A DNA stretch of 39,255 nucleotides from an uncultured Pseudomonadota bacterium (GCA_937123825.1 CAKZKQ010000259.1:1-39255); one strand, 5' to 3'. Counted from the stretch's first letter, positions 9,177 to 16,575 are shown. The notes: generated by a model from the letters alone, not told the origin. Program-made: numbers and translations.

Positions 9177-9443
9177 TCACCTTGCCAGGGCCGGCAGGCC
9201 TTCAAAGATGATCGTGGCGAAGGCGATGGCCTGAGCGCCAATCCAGGGACTGGCCAGGACCAGGGCCAGCGCAGCGGCGGCGATCTTGGGGACCAGCGTC
9301 AGCGTGGGTTCTTGAAGCTGGGTGGCGGTCTGCAATGCACCCACCGCCACGCCCGCCGCGAGGCTGGCCAGGACCGGCGGCGCCGACAAGAGCAGCGCCA
9401 ACATCAGCCCTTCGCGCACCACATTGAGCAGGTAGGCTTCCAT
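9177..9443 (-). CDS. SctS/FliQ export gate protein
   Basis: An 88-residue protein with two membrane helices, the size and shape of FliQ/SctS. The first helix region is EGLMLALLLSAPPVLASLAAGVAVGALQTATQLQEPTL-like, where the Q-x-x-T-Q-x-Q-E-x-T-L segment is the FliQ hallmark, followed by FVPK-like LVPKIAA and a second helix. The start is taken at the ATG preceded by AAGGGG 5 bases upstream rather than an upstream in-frame ATG 18 bases earlier. It begins a sctS-sctT-sctU run. The kinase-like gene on the opposite strand separates it from sctR, with which it would normally be adjacent. Confidence 0.85.
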   Translation of the reverse strand: MEAYLLNVVREGLMLALLLSAPPVLASLAAGVAVGALQTATQLQEPTLTLVPKIAAAALALVLASPWIGAQAIAFATIIFEGLPALAR

Positions 9444-9516
9444 CAATCCCCTTGAACCCATCCATCAAACCACACCACAATGTACCGCTGCCAACCACCA
9501 CGGAGCAAACACCGTC

Positions 9517-10542
9517 ATGGATCCGACACCTGTGCTGCACCACTACCCTGCGTTGGTCGACCTGCCTGTCAGCCCGATCACCGCAGGGCTGATCAACGAC
9601 ACCTTCGCGCTGGGCGACACCCACATCCTTCAGCGCCTGCACCCCATCTTTGCCCCAGAGGTCAATCTGGACATCGAGGCGTTGACGGCCGTGCTCTCTG
9701 AACAAGGCGTGCCTGTGCCGCGCCTTGTGCGCACAGCGCAAGACAAGCTCTGGGTGACCCTGGAAACGCCTGCGCCTGCGGCTGGGACATGGCGAGCGAT
9801 GACGCGCCTGCCGGGGCAGACCCATCACCGGGCCACGGGCCCCGAGCAGATCCGCGCGGCGGCGCAGATGTTGGGGCGGTTTCACGGCGCGCTGCTTGGC
9901 ACCTCGCACCGCTTTAACTTTGCGCGCCCCGGTGCACACGACACCGACAAACACATGGCCACGCTGGCGAAGGCCGTCGCTGCGCACCCTGACCACCGCC
10001 TCCACGCACAGATCGCAGACATGTCCAGGGAACTCCAGGCCCGGTGGAACGCCTGGGGCACGATCCCGTCGCTGCCGATGCGCATCGGCCATGGGGACGG
10101 CAAGCTGAGCAACTTCCTCTTTGACGACGCGCAGCGCACCGTCACAGGCGTCATTGACCTCGACACGATGGCTTGGATGGGTGTGGACATCGATTTGGGG
10201 GACGCGCTGCGATCCTGGTGCAACCCCTGGGATGAAAACCACCCAACCCCCCACTTTGACAAGGCGCTCTTTGCCGCCGCCGTCGAAGGACACCTGGACG
10301 CAAGCTCTTCTTGGATCACCGCCCAGGAACGCCGCGCCATCGCCCCGGCCGTCGAGCGGATCTGCCTGGAGCTAAGCGCCCGCTTTGCCGCCGACACCCT
10401 CAACGACGCCTACTTTGGATGGGATCCGCAGATCGCCCCCAGCCGCCCTGACCACAACCTGCTGCGGGCGCGCGGACAACTGGCGCTGGCCCGCAGCGTC
10501 GCCGAGCAGCGCGCCGACCTGATGGACATCGCCTGCGGCTGA
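9517..10542 (+). CDS. APH-fold small-molecule kinase, N-acetylhexosamine kinase-like
   Basis: A 341-residue soluble kinase of the aminoglycoside/choline kinase fold. The N-terminus GLINDTFALGDTHILQRLHP and FAPEVNLDIEAL resemble N-acetylhexosamine 1-kinase (NahK) and relatives, which phosphorylate sugars at C1. Catalytic parts: the Brenner-type motif IGHGDGKLSNFLFD (residues about 189-202, catalytic Asp within HGD and metal ligand Asn) and GVIDLDT (the DFG-like metal-binding Asp). GTWRAMTRLPG and LGRFHGALLG are also family features. It lies convergent to sctR (12 bp between stops) and divergent from sctS, inside the export cluster but on the opposite strand. Substrate not determined. A GGAG is 11 bases before the ATG, which is rather far. 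Confidence 0.75.
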   Translation: MDPTPVLHHYPALVDLPVSPITAGLINDTFALGDTHILQRLHPIFAPEVNLDIEALTAVLSEQGVPVPRLVRTAQDKLWVTLETPAPAAGTWRAMTRLPGQTHHRATGPEQIRAAAQMLGRFHGALLGTSHRFNFARPGAHDTDKHMATLAKAVAAHPDHRLHAQIADMSRELQARWNAWGTIPSLPMRIGHGDGKLSNFLFDDAQRTVTGVIDLDTMAWMGVDIDLGDALRSWCNPWDENHPTPHFDKALFAAAVEGHLDASSSWITAQERRAIAPAVERICLELSARFAADTLNDAYFGWDPQIAPSRPDHNLLRARGQLALARSVAEQRADLMDIACG

Positions 10543-10554
10543 ACTGCCCTGGGT

Positions 10555-11253
10555 CTAGACATAGCCAAGGATCAGCCCTTCGATCAGCAGCCTCCAGCCG
10601 TCGATGAGCACAAAAAGCAGGAGTTTGAAGGGCAGGCTGATGGTTGCAGGGTTGACCATGTGCATGTTGAGGCTCAGCAGCGTGTTGGCCACCACCAACT
10701 CCAAAACCATAAAGGGCACAAAGATCACAAAGCCGATGATGAAGGCTTCCTTGAGCTCCGTCATCACAAAGGCGGGCAAGAGGACCAACGGCGAGTCATC
10801 AGACAGGAGCCAGCCGTGGTCTTCTTTGGGGTGGAGGGCTTTGCCAAGGGTCACAAAGCTTTGGCGTTCGGCTTGACCGCTGTGCCGCCCCAGCCACGCC
10901 TTGAGCGGCTCAAACACGCTCGCCGCAGCTTTCAAACGGTCGACCTGAGCCGCAACACTGTCGGGCTGCGGCCCCACAAGCTCTTCTTCGAGCGGTGCGG
11001 GAGACGTGGGCAACCCCTCAATGGCCCTCACCGTCTCCAGAGCCACCGGCGCCATGATGAAGGCGCTCATCAGCGCGGACACTGCCACCACAATCGCCGT
11101 GGAAGGGATTTCGGGCGCGCCGAGCGCTCTGCGCAAGAAGGACAGCACCACCGAGAGCTTGATGAAGCTCGTCACCAGGATCAAGCCCAGCGGCACCAAC
11201 GCCAGCGCCAACGCCCCTGCCGGCAAAGCTCCATCCCACAAATCCCCACCCAT
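10555..11253 (-). CDS. SctR/FliP export gate protein
   Basis: A 232-residue membrane protein of the FliP/SctR family, five copies of which build the export gate core. Landmarks: TSFIKLSVVLSFLRRALGAPEIP, an acidic periplasmic-side segment (around residues 75-125), LPAFVMTELKEAFIIGF, FVPFMVLELVVAN and the C-terminal signature ATISLPFKLLLFVLIDGW. No cleavable signal peptide is visible, which is more like SctR than most flagellar FliP proteins. Upstream is the divergent FliO-like gene, so the two can share a control region (155 bp). Downstream the stop faces that of the kinase-like gene with 12 bp between. Assigned with confidence to the family, not to a particular system. Confidence 0.9.
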   Translation of the reverse strand: MGGDLWDGALPAGALALALVPLGLILVTSFIKLSVVLSFLRRALGAPEIPSTAIVVAVSALMSAFIMAPVALETVRAIEGLPTSPAPLEEELVGPQPDSVAAQVDRLKAAASVFEPLKAWLGRHSGQAERQSFVTLGKALHPKEDHGWLLSDDSPLVLLPAFVMTELKEAFIIGFVIFVPFMVLELVVANTLLSLNMHMVNPATISLPFKLLLFVLIDGWRLLIEGLILGYV

Positions 11254-11306
11254 CAGCGCCCTCTCCTCCTGCGTCCTGTTGCGACAAAGCCGACTCTATC
11301 ACAAGA

Positions 11307-11329
11307 TGACCCCTTGCGGGTCAGGTCAT
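11307..11329. promoter_or_regulatory. Compact inverted repeats between sctR and fliO-like gene
   Basis: TGACCC (11307-11312) pairs with GGGTCA (11318-11323) around a 5-base loop, and the overlapping ATGACC (11306-11311) pairs with GGTCAT (11324-11329). The site lies in the 155-bp divergent region, about 55-75 bp before sctR and 80-100 bp before the FliO-like start. It may be an operator or only a chance hairpin; there is no poly-T, so it is not a terminator. Confidence 0.25.
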
Positions 11330-11408
11330 GCAGACATGAGCGCCAACCGTGCGCTGCGCGCCGTCGAACCGAATCACAGACCACCACACCACCAAGGAGA
11401 ACCCACAG

Positions 11409-11780
11409 ATGCCCCCCGAAGTGCCATCCTTTGGAGCGATGCTCATTCAGACGCTGGTGTCGTTGGGACTGGTGTGCGCGCTGGCGTTTGTGGCAATTCG
11501 CTTTGGATTGGCCAGATGGATGCAGCGCCGCGACGAGGGCCCCCAACATCTGGAGGTGGTCTCTTCATTGCCGCTGGGGCCAAGGCGCACCCTTTATCTG
11601 GTGCGGGCTGTGGATGAAGTGTTGGTGGTGGGGGCCTCTGAGGCAGGGCTGCAGCCCCTTGGCAAGCTGGACCCACAAGCGCTGGGCAAGCTCCAGAGCG
11701 CGACGGGCCCCGACGCAACCAGCGCATCGGAGCCCGACAAAGATTCTTCCGACCCGGGGTCGGAGCGTGTCCTCAGCTGA
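11409..11780 (+). CDS. FliO-like export-gate assembly protein
   Basis: A 123-residue protein with one N-terminal membrane helix (residues about 10-31, LIQTLVSLGLVCALAFVAI) and a small cytoplasmic domain with LEVVSSLPLGPRRTLYLVRAVDEVLVVGASEAGLQPL. The pattern basic stretch - hydrophobic strand - LPLGPRR-LYLV - LVVG matches FliO, which helps FliP assemble in flagellated bacteria. The last 35 residues are a Ser/Asp/Glu-rich tail. The ATG is chosen because AAGGAGA lies 8 bases upstream; a longer in-frame start has none. Divergent from sctR and overlapping the end of the thioredoxin gene by 8 bp (convergent). Presence of a FliO-like protein favours a flagellar-type origin of the cluster. Confidence 0.72.
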   Translation: MPPEVPSFGAMLIQTLVSLGLVCALAFVAIRFGLARWMQRRDEGPQHLEVVSSLPLGPRRTLYLVRAVDEVLVVGASEAGLQPLGKLDPQALGKLQSATGPDATSASEPDKDSSDPGSERVLS

Positions 11781-12102
11781 CGGTGTCAAAGAGGGCGCGC
11801 AGCTTGGGCTTGGACGCGGCACCGATGTGCTGCTTGACCAGCTCGCCGTTTTTGAAGACCAGCAGCGTGGGGATGGAGCGGATGTTGTAGTTGGCCGCCG
11901 TGCTGGGGTTCTCATCGACGTTGAGCTTGGCCACGCGGACCTTGCCCTCGTACTCGTTGGCCAGCTCATCCAGAATGGGGGCGATCATGCGGCAGGGACC
12001 GCACCACACCGCCCAGAAATCCACCACCGTGGGCACCGAAGAACCAAGCACCTCGGTGGCAAAGTTTTTGTCGGTGGCTTCAATCACGTTCTTTCCAGCC
12101 AT
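11773..12102 (-). CDS. trxA: Thioredoxin
   Basis: A 109-residue classical thioredoxin, a cytoplasmic disulfide reductase. The active site WCGPC is at residues 33-37, preceded by VDFWAV, and the cis-proline loop is SIPTLLVF. The C-terminal helix is complete, and the length equals that of E. coli TrxA. The start is fixed by AGGAGA 7 bases before the ATG; the frame is open further upstream but only through the structured leader region. The stop overlaps the FliO-like gene by 8 bp. The 277-bp region upstream is shared with the divergent siroheme-synthase/peptidase gene and contains strong inverted repeats. Confidence 0.95.
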   Translation of the reverse strand: MAGKNVIEATDKNFATEVLGSSVPTVVDFWAVWCGPCRMIAPILDELANEYEGKVRVAKLNVDENPSTAANYNIRSIPTLLVFKNGELVKQHIGAASKPKLRALFDTVS

Positions 12103-12138
12103 GGCTGTCTCTCCTGTATCAAATGGTCGCTGAACTCT

Positions 12139-12188
12139 ATGGGTTTGTTTGTGTCTCAGCAGCCTGTACAAACCCATCAGCGCTGCTG
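12139..12188 (-). promoter_or_regulatory. Interlocking inverted repeats in the trxA upstream region
   Basis: A perfect 10-bp inverted repeat ATGGGTTTGT (12139-12148) / ACAAACCCAT (12168-12177) has a 19-base loop. Inside that loop lies CAGCAGC (12157-12163), which is complementary to GCTGCTG (12182-12188) outside. The two stems interlock in the order of an H-type pseudoknot, or could be alternative structures. The element ends 37 bases before the trxA ATG, so it could form in the trxA leader RNA or act as an operator on DNA. I do not recognise a known riboswitch. Confidence 0.4.
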
Positions 12189-12192
12189 GACC

Positions 12193-12238
12193 ATGTTGAG
12201 GCTGTGTGCTTCGAGCGGACGAACACACCGGCCAACAT
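12193..12238. other. Long imperfect hairpin between trxA and cysG-pcp
   Basis: Segments ATGTT, GGC, GTGTG and TTCG (12193-12213) pair in order with CGAA, CACAC, GCC and AACAT (12220-12238), giving 17 base pairs interrupted by small bulges around a 6-base loop. There is no T-run on either side, so it is not an intrinsic terminator. Transcription direction is unknown; it is 90 bp before trxA and 142 bp before the divergent gene. It could be a leader structure, a processing site or a small RNA part. Confidence 0.35.
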
Positions 12239-12379
12239 CCAACGGGAGTTTTATTCACCAGTCTTCAGGGGTCAAGCGTTGGAATGTCTTTGCCACCACT
12301 GCCACACGCTTGTGCCCGATGCAGTCGCAGCGGCCCCACTGCCACACACACCGTTCTTGCGCCCCCACAAGGAGTCTCC

Positions 12380-13717
12380 ATGAGCCAACCCACTGCCCCA
12401 CCACTGCTGCTGGGCCTGAAGGCCAACACCCTGCGCGCTCTGGTCGTCGGCGCAGGCCCTGTTGGCCGCCGCCGAGCGCTGAGCCTGCTTGGCGCGGGCG
12501 CAAACGTGACGCTGGTGGACCCCAACCCCAGCGCCGATCCACAAACATGGGCGGCGCAGCACCCCAAACTCACCTGGCAAAGGCGCCCCTTTGACCCCAG
12601 CGATCTCGACGGCGTTCACCTCGCGCTGACCTGCACCGACGACCACGATCTCAACGATCACATTCTCGCCATGGCCCGCGCCCGGAAGATCTGGACCAAC
12701 GCCGCCCACAACCAACACAAGGGCGATCTCCACTGGCTGGCCTCAGCCCAGCTTGGCACATTGACGCTCGGCATATCATCGGCGGGCGCCGCCCCCGGAC
12801 TGACCAAAACCCTGCGCACCCACCTGAACCAGAGTCTCGGCCCACAATGGCCCGCCATGGCTCACCTCACCGGTCACCTCAGGCAAATGCTGACCAAAGC
12901 GCACCCCCAAGCCCCACAGGAGAGGATCGCCAAACTCCGACGCTGGCAAACAAGCGACGCCCTGAGACTGATCGCCGCCCGAGATCTGCCCGCCCTCTGC
13001 GCCCTCATCCACGACACCACAGGACTAAAACAAGACCCAGCATCGCTCGCCAACATCCTGTACCCCGCCGCTCCCCCCAAAATTCGCCCGACCCTCCTCC
13101 TGAGCGGCTTTGGACCTTTCCCTGGCGTCAGCGTCAACCCGTCGCCAGGGGTGGCACGCGCCGTCGCGGCGCTCCTGAGCGATGCCTTTGATGTGCAGGT
13201 CATCGAGCTGCCCACACACTTTGAAGGGGCATGGAAAACCCTCCATCACACCTTGAACGCCATGCACGCAGACCCCAAACGCCACCTGGTGGGGGTCTTC
13301 CCCTTTGGCGTCGCCAGCGGCTCCAAAAACATCCGCCTGGAGCGGATGGCCATCAACCACAGGCGCGGCGGCAGACCCGATGCCAGCGGACGCTGCGCTC
13401 GGCCCAACGGCGAGCCCATCATCCCCTCAGGCCCAGACGGCTTGATGGGACGATGGTCAGTGGACGCACTCGTCGCCCACGCACATCGCCTTGGCCACAC
13501 CCGCGTCGAGGTCTCCAACTCCGCAGGCACATACGTCTGCAATGAGATTTTTTATCGTTTGATGGTGTGGTCCAACGAAGTCGGCTTTGACGGCAACGCA
13601 GGCTTCGTCCACATCCCCATGGTCCCAGAATCACTGGCCAACCAGGAGGCGGCTGACACCATCGCCGCCGTCCTCCGACAATGCAGCCACGCTGCCCTCA
13701 ACCCTGCCCCACACTGA
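12380..13717 (+). CDS. Fusion: siroheme synthase (precorrin-2 dehydrogenase) domain + pyroglutamyl peptidase
   Basis: A 445-residue single frame with two complete domains. Residues 1-230 match the N-terminal CysG/Met8p domain, which oxidises precorrin-2 and inserts iron in siroheme synthesis: NAD-binding LVVGAGPVGRRRALSLLGAGA (written here in parts; glycines at 24-29), LTCTDDHDLN (84-92, containing the expected catalytic Asp), WTNAAHNQHKGD and LTLGISSAGAAPGLTKTLR. Residues 237-445 are a full peptidase C15 domain that removes N-terminal pyroglutamate: SGFGPFPGVSVNPS (242-255), Glu321 in LERMAINHR, Cys387 in SNSAGTYVCN and His411 in GFVHIP. The Cys-His distance (24) equals that in Bacillus enzymes. 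AAGGAG precedes the ATG. No start codon lies near the domain junction in any frame, supporting a real fusion. Confidence 0.85.
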   Translation: MSQPTAPPLLLGLKANTLRALVVGAGPVGRRRALSLLGAGANVTLVDPNPSADPQTWAAQHPKLTWQRRPFDPSDLDGVHLALTCTDDHDLNDHILAMARARKIWTNAAHNQHKGDLHWLASAQLGTLTLGISSAGAAPGLTKTLRTHLNQSLGPQWPAMAHLTGHLRQMLTKAHPQAPQERIAKLRRWQTSDALRLIAARDLPALCALIHDTTGLKQDPASLANILYPAAPPKIRPTLLLSGFGPFPGVSVNPSPGVARAVAALLSDAFDVQVIELPTHFEGAWKTLHHTLNAMHADPKRHLVGVFPFGVASGSKNIRLERMAINHRRGGRPDASGRCARPNGEPIIPSGPDGLMGRWSVDALVAHAHRLGHTRVEVSNSAGTYVCNEIFYRLMVWSNEVGFDGNAGFVHIPMVPESLANQEAADTIAAVLRQCSHAALNPAPH

Positions 13718-13761
13718 CACGGGCCAATCCAAACCCATGACGGCAACGTTGGCCCCTGTGT
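13717..13761. terminator. Inverted repeat between convergent genes
   Basis: ACACGGGCCAA (13717-13727) faces TTGGCCCctGTGT (13749-13761): seven pairs in the GGGCCAA/TTGGCCC core plus four more across a 2-base bulge, with a loop of about 21 bases. It starts at the stop codon of the fusion gene and lies between it and the convergent Rpn-like gene, a usual place for a two-way terminator. No T-tract follows, so the call is tentative. Confidence 0.35.
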
Positions 13762-13802
13762 TGATGGGCAGCAACTGAAACGGAACTCAACAGCCGCTTC
13801 AT

Positions 13803-14867
13803 TCACCCAAGCCCCAACACCTCTCTGGCCTCACGCACAAAAGCATCGGCGCTGTCAGCGACTGTCGCCCGACGCAAGACCTCATCAAAGCGCTCGGATG
13901 ACTGCGCAGCCTCAAGGAGCGCATTCCAACGGGGATCGGCACCAAAACGCGCCTCCAAAACCGTCAACAACGCCCTCTTTTGTGCGCCGCTCTGACCACT
14001 CTTGAGCCCCGCAGCGTGACCTTCTTTGTGACCTTCTGCATGACCTATTTTGCGGCCTTCAAGCAGGCCTTGCGCCACGCCCATGTTTTTGAACCCCTGA
14101 ATGATCTCTTCTGCGTGGTGCTCCAGCCCCATGGTTTTGTCCTCCACCAACGGTTCAACGTCTTGCACCGTGAGGTCGACCTCATGTTTGGGTGCAAGAA
14201 CTTCCACAATCCATCGTAGCAACAAACGACTCAATTCACGATCTTCATCCCCGCGCACCACCGCAGTAAGTCGGCCGATGACCGCTGCAAAGTCTTTGGC
14301 CTCACGACACTGGTTCAGTCGAATCAACAAACCCGCCACGTTCTTGTTGTGCTCCAAAGGCCCCGTGTCCACCTCTTGCTCCTGAAGAAGATGAAACCGA
14401 ACCTGGGGCTGCCATGGCCACAACAACGAATGCTTTGGCAAAGCGATCAAACCCCCCAAACCATTGGGGACAGACCACTTGCGCTCCCCATGATAAAACA
14501 CCATCGCAAACACAGGCGGAAGCTCACCATCGGCCCCCAACGCCTGACTCTGGATCAAGTGCTCGTACAACCAAAACAGGTATGTCCCTATCCTGACAGC
14601 CATAAACCGCTCGGGCTGAACCTGAAACTCCAACAAAAACCACAAATACGCACTTGTACCGTCGTTTCGGCGCAACTTGACCAACATGTCACCGTCACGC
14701 TTCTTAAAGTGCTTGTTGTAAAAATCGGTCTTTTGAGGCTCGATGCTCTCTACAGTGACTCCTCTCAACACCTCACCAGGCACAAACCCCCGCAATAAAT
14801 CCCGCATCACTCTGGGCTGCTCAAAAAGCAGATGGTACCCCGCATCCCACGGCGTCCGTTGACCCAT
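13803..14867 (-). CDS. Rpn/YhgA-like PD-(D/E)XK nuclease family protein
   Basis: A 354-residue member of the Rpn (recombination-promoting nuclease, formerly putative transposase YhgA) group. The N-terminal 200 residues carry the family features: DAGYHLLFEQPRVMRDLLRGF, a DGDMLVKLRR segment with the presumed catalytic Asp, FLLEFQVQPERFMAVRIGTY with the Glu/Gln of the nuclease core, and VFYHGERKW. The C-terminal part has the typical EG/GH-rich repeats (GHAEGHKEGHAAGLKSG) and a helical end. E. coli Rpn proteins are DNA endonucleases linked to RecA-independent recombination. Start decided by GGAGGTGAT, an unusually complete match to the 16S anti-Shine-Dalgarno end, directly before the ATG. No terminal repeats or transposase signs nearby. 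Confidence 0.82.
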   Translation of the reverse strand: MGQRTPWDAGYHLLFEQPRVMRDLLRGFVPGEVLRGVTVESIEPQKTDFYNKHFKKRDGDMLVKLRRNDGTSAYLWFLLEFQVQPERFMAVRIGTYLFWLYEHLIQSQALGADGELPPVFAMVFYHGERKWSVPNGLGGLIALPKHSLLWPWQPQVRFHLLQEQEVDTGPLEHNKNVAGLLIRLNQCREAKDFAAVIGRLTAVVRGDEDRELSRLLLRWIVEVLAPKHEVDLTVQDVEPLVEDKTMGLEHHAEEIIQGFKNMGVAQGLLEGRKIGHAEGHKEGHAAGLKSGQSGAQKRALLTVLEARFGADPRWNALLEAAQSSERFDEVLRRATVADSADAFVREAREVLGLG

Positions 14868-14978
14868 ATCACCTCCGTAAACACACCCCACCACAAACAG
14901 CCGCCTCCAAAGAAGCCGCGCTTGAAACAAGATGACAACCACACCACTGACCACAGGCGCAGGCACACCCTCGCTCGC

Positions 14979-15022
14979 CTCGCCATGGCGAGTCAACCCA
15001 TTTTTGAGATAAAAGACTCGCC
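14979..15022. promoter_or_regulatory. Palindrome and inverted repeat upstream of the Rpn-like gene
   Basis: CTCGCCATGGCGAG (14979-14992) is a perfect 14-bp palindrome. Its right part extends as GGCGAGTC (14987-14994), which pairs with GACTCGCC (15015-15022), and a further GGCGAGT lies near 15075. The site is 112-155 bp before the Rpn-like start and about 130 bp after the end of the RdgC-associated gene. Candidate operator; the rest of the 287-bp gap (14868-15154) holds nothing I can assign. Confidence 0.3.
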
Positions 15023-15154
15023 GCAAACACGTCGCACACCACCACACAATCCATGCCCGACAGCACCGATTCAGGGCGAGTATTGTGGTGTGGGTGAGGA
15101 GGTGAATGCCCGACCTGGTGTATGGGTCAGGCCTCTTGCTTGTCGGCCAGAAAC

Positions 15155-15919
15155 TCAGGCGGGGGGAGCGGCCGAGGCCTCGGCGGCAGGCTCGACGGGC
15201 AGCGGGGCAGCGGGGGCTTCTTCGGCGGCAGGCTCGGCCTGTGCGGATTCAGCGGCGGGCTCAGCCTGGGCTTCAGCCGCAGGCGCGGCCTGAACCTCTT
15301 GAACATCTCCCGTGGCGGGGATGCCGGTGGCAATGGCCGTGGTGCTGCGCACGCGCTTGAGCGCAGGCACCTGGGCCTTGAGCGCGTTGTACTCGTCCGT
15401 CTCAATCAAGCTGCCGTCTTTGATCCAGGCGCGCACGGCGTCGAGCACCTTGTCCCAGGCGTTGGCGGTCAAACGCAGGCCCACAAACTCGGTGTAGAGA
15501 TCTTCCATCAACTCTTCGAGCAATTCCAACAAGAACATCCGCTCGTAGAACTTCTCGTCGTCGGAGCGCGTCATCAACGCCGGCAATTTGATGCCCGACA
15601 TCTGCAGCGCGGCCCCTTTGAGCGTCAACTGGAACTCTTTACCTTCATAGATCAGGCGCAGCTTGGCCTGGGTGGGCATCTTGCCCTGGCGCAGTGCCTC
15701 GCGAGCTTCGGGCGTGAAGGTCGGCGAAGCCCCCTTGAGCACGCTCTGCTCCGTCTCCACCATCACAGCTTCCAAGGTCAGCTTGTCATCAAACCAGACC
15801 TCGCAGGCGCGCTCGCCCACCATGAAGCGCCCCTCAAAGACGTCGCTCTTGTACCAGAGCCACATCAGGAACTCGGTGCCCAGAAAGCGGTGACTCTCAA
15901 TCAGATCAATCAAATCCAT
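15155..15919 (-). CDS. Unknown protein paired with RdgC-like gene, low-complexity tail
   Basis: A 254-residue soluble protein with no domain I can name firmly. Residues 1-190 are an ordinary globular sequence (MDLIDLIESHRFLGTEFLMWLWYKS, then a Glu-rich helical part, LLELLEELMEDLYTEF). The FLGTEFLMWLW segment reminds me of the C-terminal part of longer RdgC-like proteins of deltaproteobacteria, so this may be the second half of a split RdgC-type protein (inference from memory, not checked). Residues about 205-254 are an Ala/Glu/Pro tail with repeated AEPAAE units, encoded by GC-rich imperfect repeats. It starts 23 bp after the RdgC-like gene, certainly in the same operon; a GGAGACAAC lies just before the ATG. 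Confidence 0.6.
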   Translation of the reverse strand: MDLIDLIESHRFLGTEFLMWLWYKSDVFEGRFMVGERACEVWFDDKLTLEAVMVETEQSVLKGASPTFTPEAREALRQGKMPTQAKLRLIYEGKEFQLTLKGAALQMSGIKLPALMTRSDDEKFYERMFLLELLEELMEDLYTEFVGLRLTANAWDKVLDAVRAWIKDGSLIETDEYNALKAQVPALKRVRSTTAIATGIPATGDVQEVQAAPAAEAQAEPAAESAQAEPAAEEAPAAPLPVEPAAEASAAPPA

Positions 15920-15942
15920 CGTGTTGTCTCCTTCTTTCCAGC

Positions 15943-16575
15943 TTAGACCAGCGCGTCATCGTCGCGGTGGAAGATCGCCGGAGAGGCCTCCGCCAGCGCC
16001 AGGCCCTGATCGTCGTCCAGATCGTGGCGCAGCGCGCTGATGTAGGGGTTGTCCGGCACCAGACTCATCTTGAAGGTGTCTTCAAAGAGATCCTGGAACA
16101 TCTCCAGCGTCTTGCCCGATTGGTTCCAGAAGCGCACCACGCCCGTATGGACGTTCCACGACATGTCGATGGTCTTCATCGACGGCAGCAGCTTCTTCTT
16201 CAGGTCGGCAGAGACAATGGCCTTGATGTCGTCCTTTTCGCTCTTGCGCAGCTTATCCTTGCCGTGCTTGGCCATGTAGGTGCGCTCGGCCTCGGTCGTG
16301 TAGGCCTTGAGCAACGCACCAGGGATGCGCCACTTGTCGATGCGCAGGGCGACGTTGATGTATTCGTTGTAGTAGAGCTTGTGGTGATCAAAATCGACAT
16401 CCAAAGGATGCTCGATGTTGCACCAACCGACGCGCTCTTCGTCTTCGGTATCGGCGGACAGAGCTTCAAAAGCTCTGTGCTGGATGGCCTCAAGGAAGAC
16501 CTGCCGGAAATCGGTCGGCAGCTCTCCCTCAACGAAGAAGCGGGCATAGGAAAGCGATCCGTTCAGCGCTCCCAA
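15943..16575 (-). CDS. RdgC-like recombination-associated protein
   Basis: A 210-residue protein resembling the N-terminal two thirds of RdgC, a ring-shaped DNA-binding protein that restrains RecA in E. coli (usual length about 300). Features: GALNGSLSYARFFVEGELP at the start, VGWCNIEHP, YYNEYINVALRIDKWRIP, a basic helical stretch (KHGKDKLRKSEKDDIKAIV), and LVPDNPYISALR. The start is a TTG with GGAGG 5 bases upstream; the frame stays open further back but the extra 36 residues are unlike the family. The short length together with the next gene suggests the RdgC function is divided between two polypeptides here. The upstream 293-bp gap holds the probable end of the cytochrome transcript. Confidence 0.65.
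   Translation of the reverse strand: MGALNGSLSYARFFVEGELPTDFRQVFLEAIQHRAFEALSADTEDEERVGWCNIEHPLDVDFDHHKLYYNEYINVALRIDKWRIPGALLKAYTTEAERTYMAKHGKDKLRKSEKDDIKAIVSADLKKKLLPSMKTIDMSWNVHTGVVRFWNQSGKTLEMFQDLFEDTFKMSLVPDNPYISALRHDLDDDQGLALAEASPAIFHRDDDALV

Noticed and set aside
10660..12594. A 644-codon plus-strand open frame across sctR, the fliO-like gene and trxA
   Set aside because: It crosses three well-supported genes in another frame, has no ribosome site and no family resemblance.
13803..14867. Insertion sequence, because the family was once called a transposase
   Set aside because: No terminal inverted repeats or target duplication seen; the family is now regarded as recombination-promoting nucleases.
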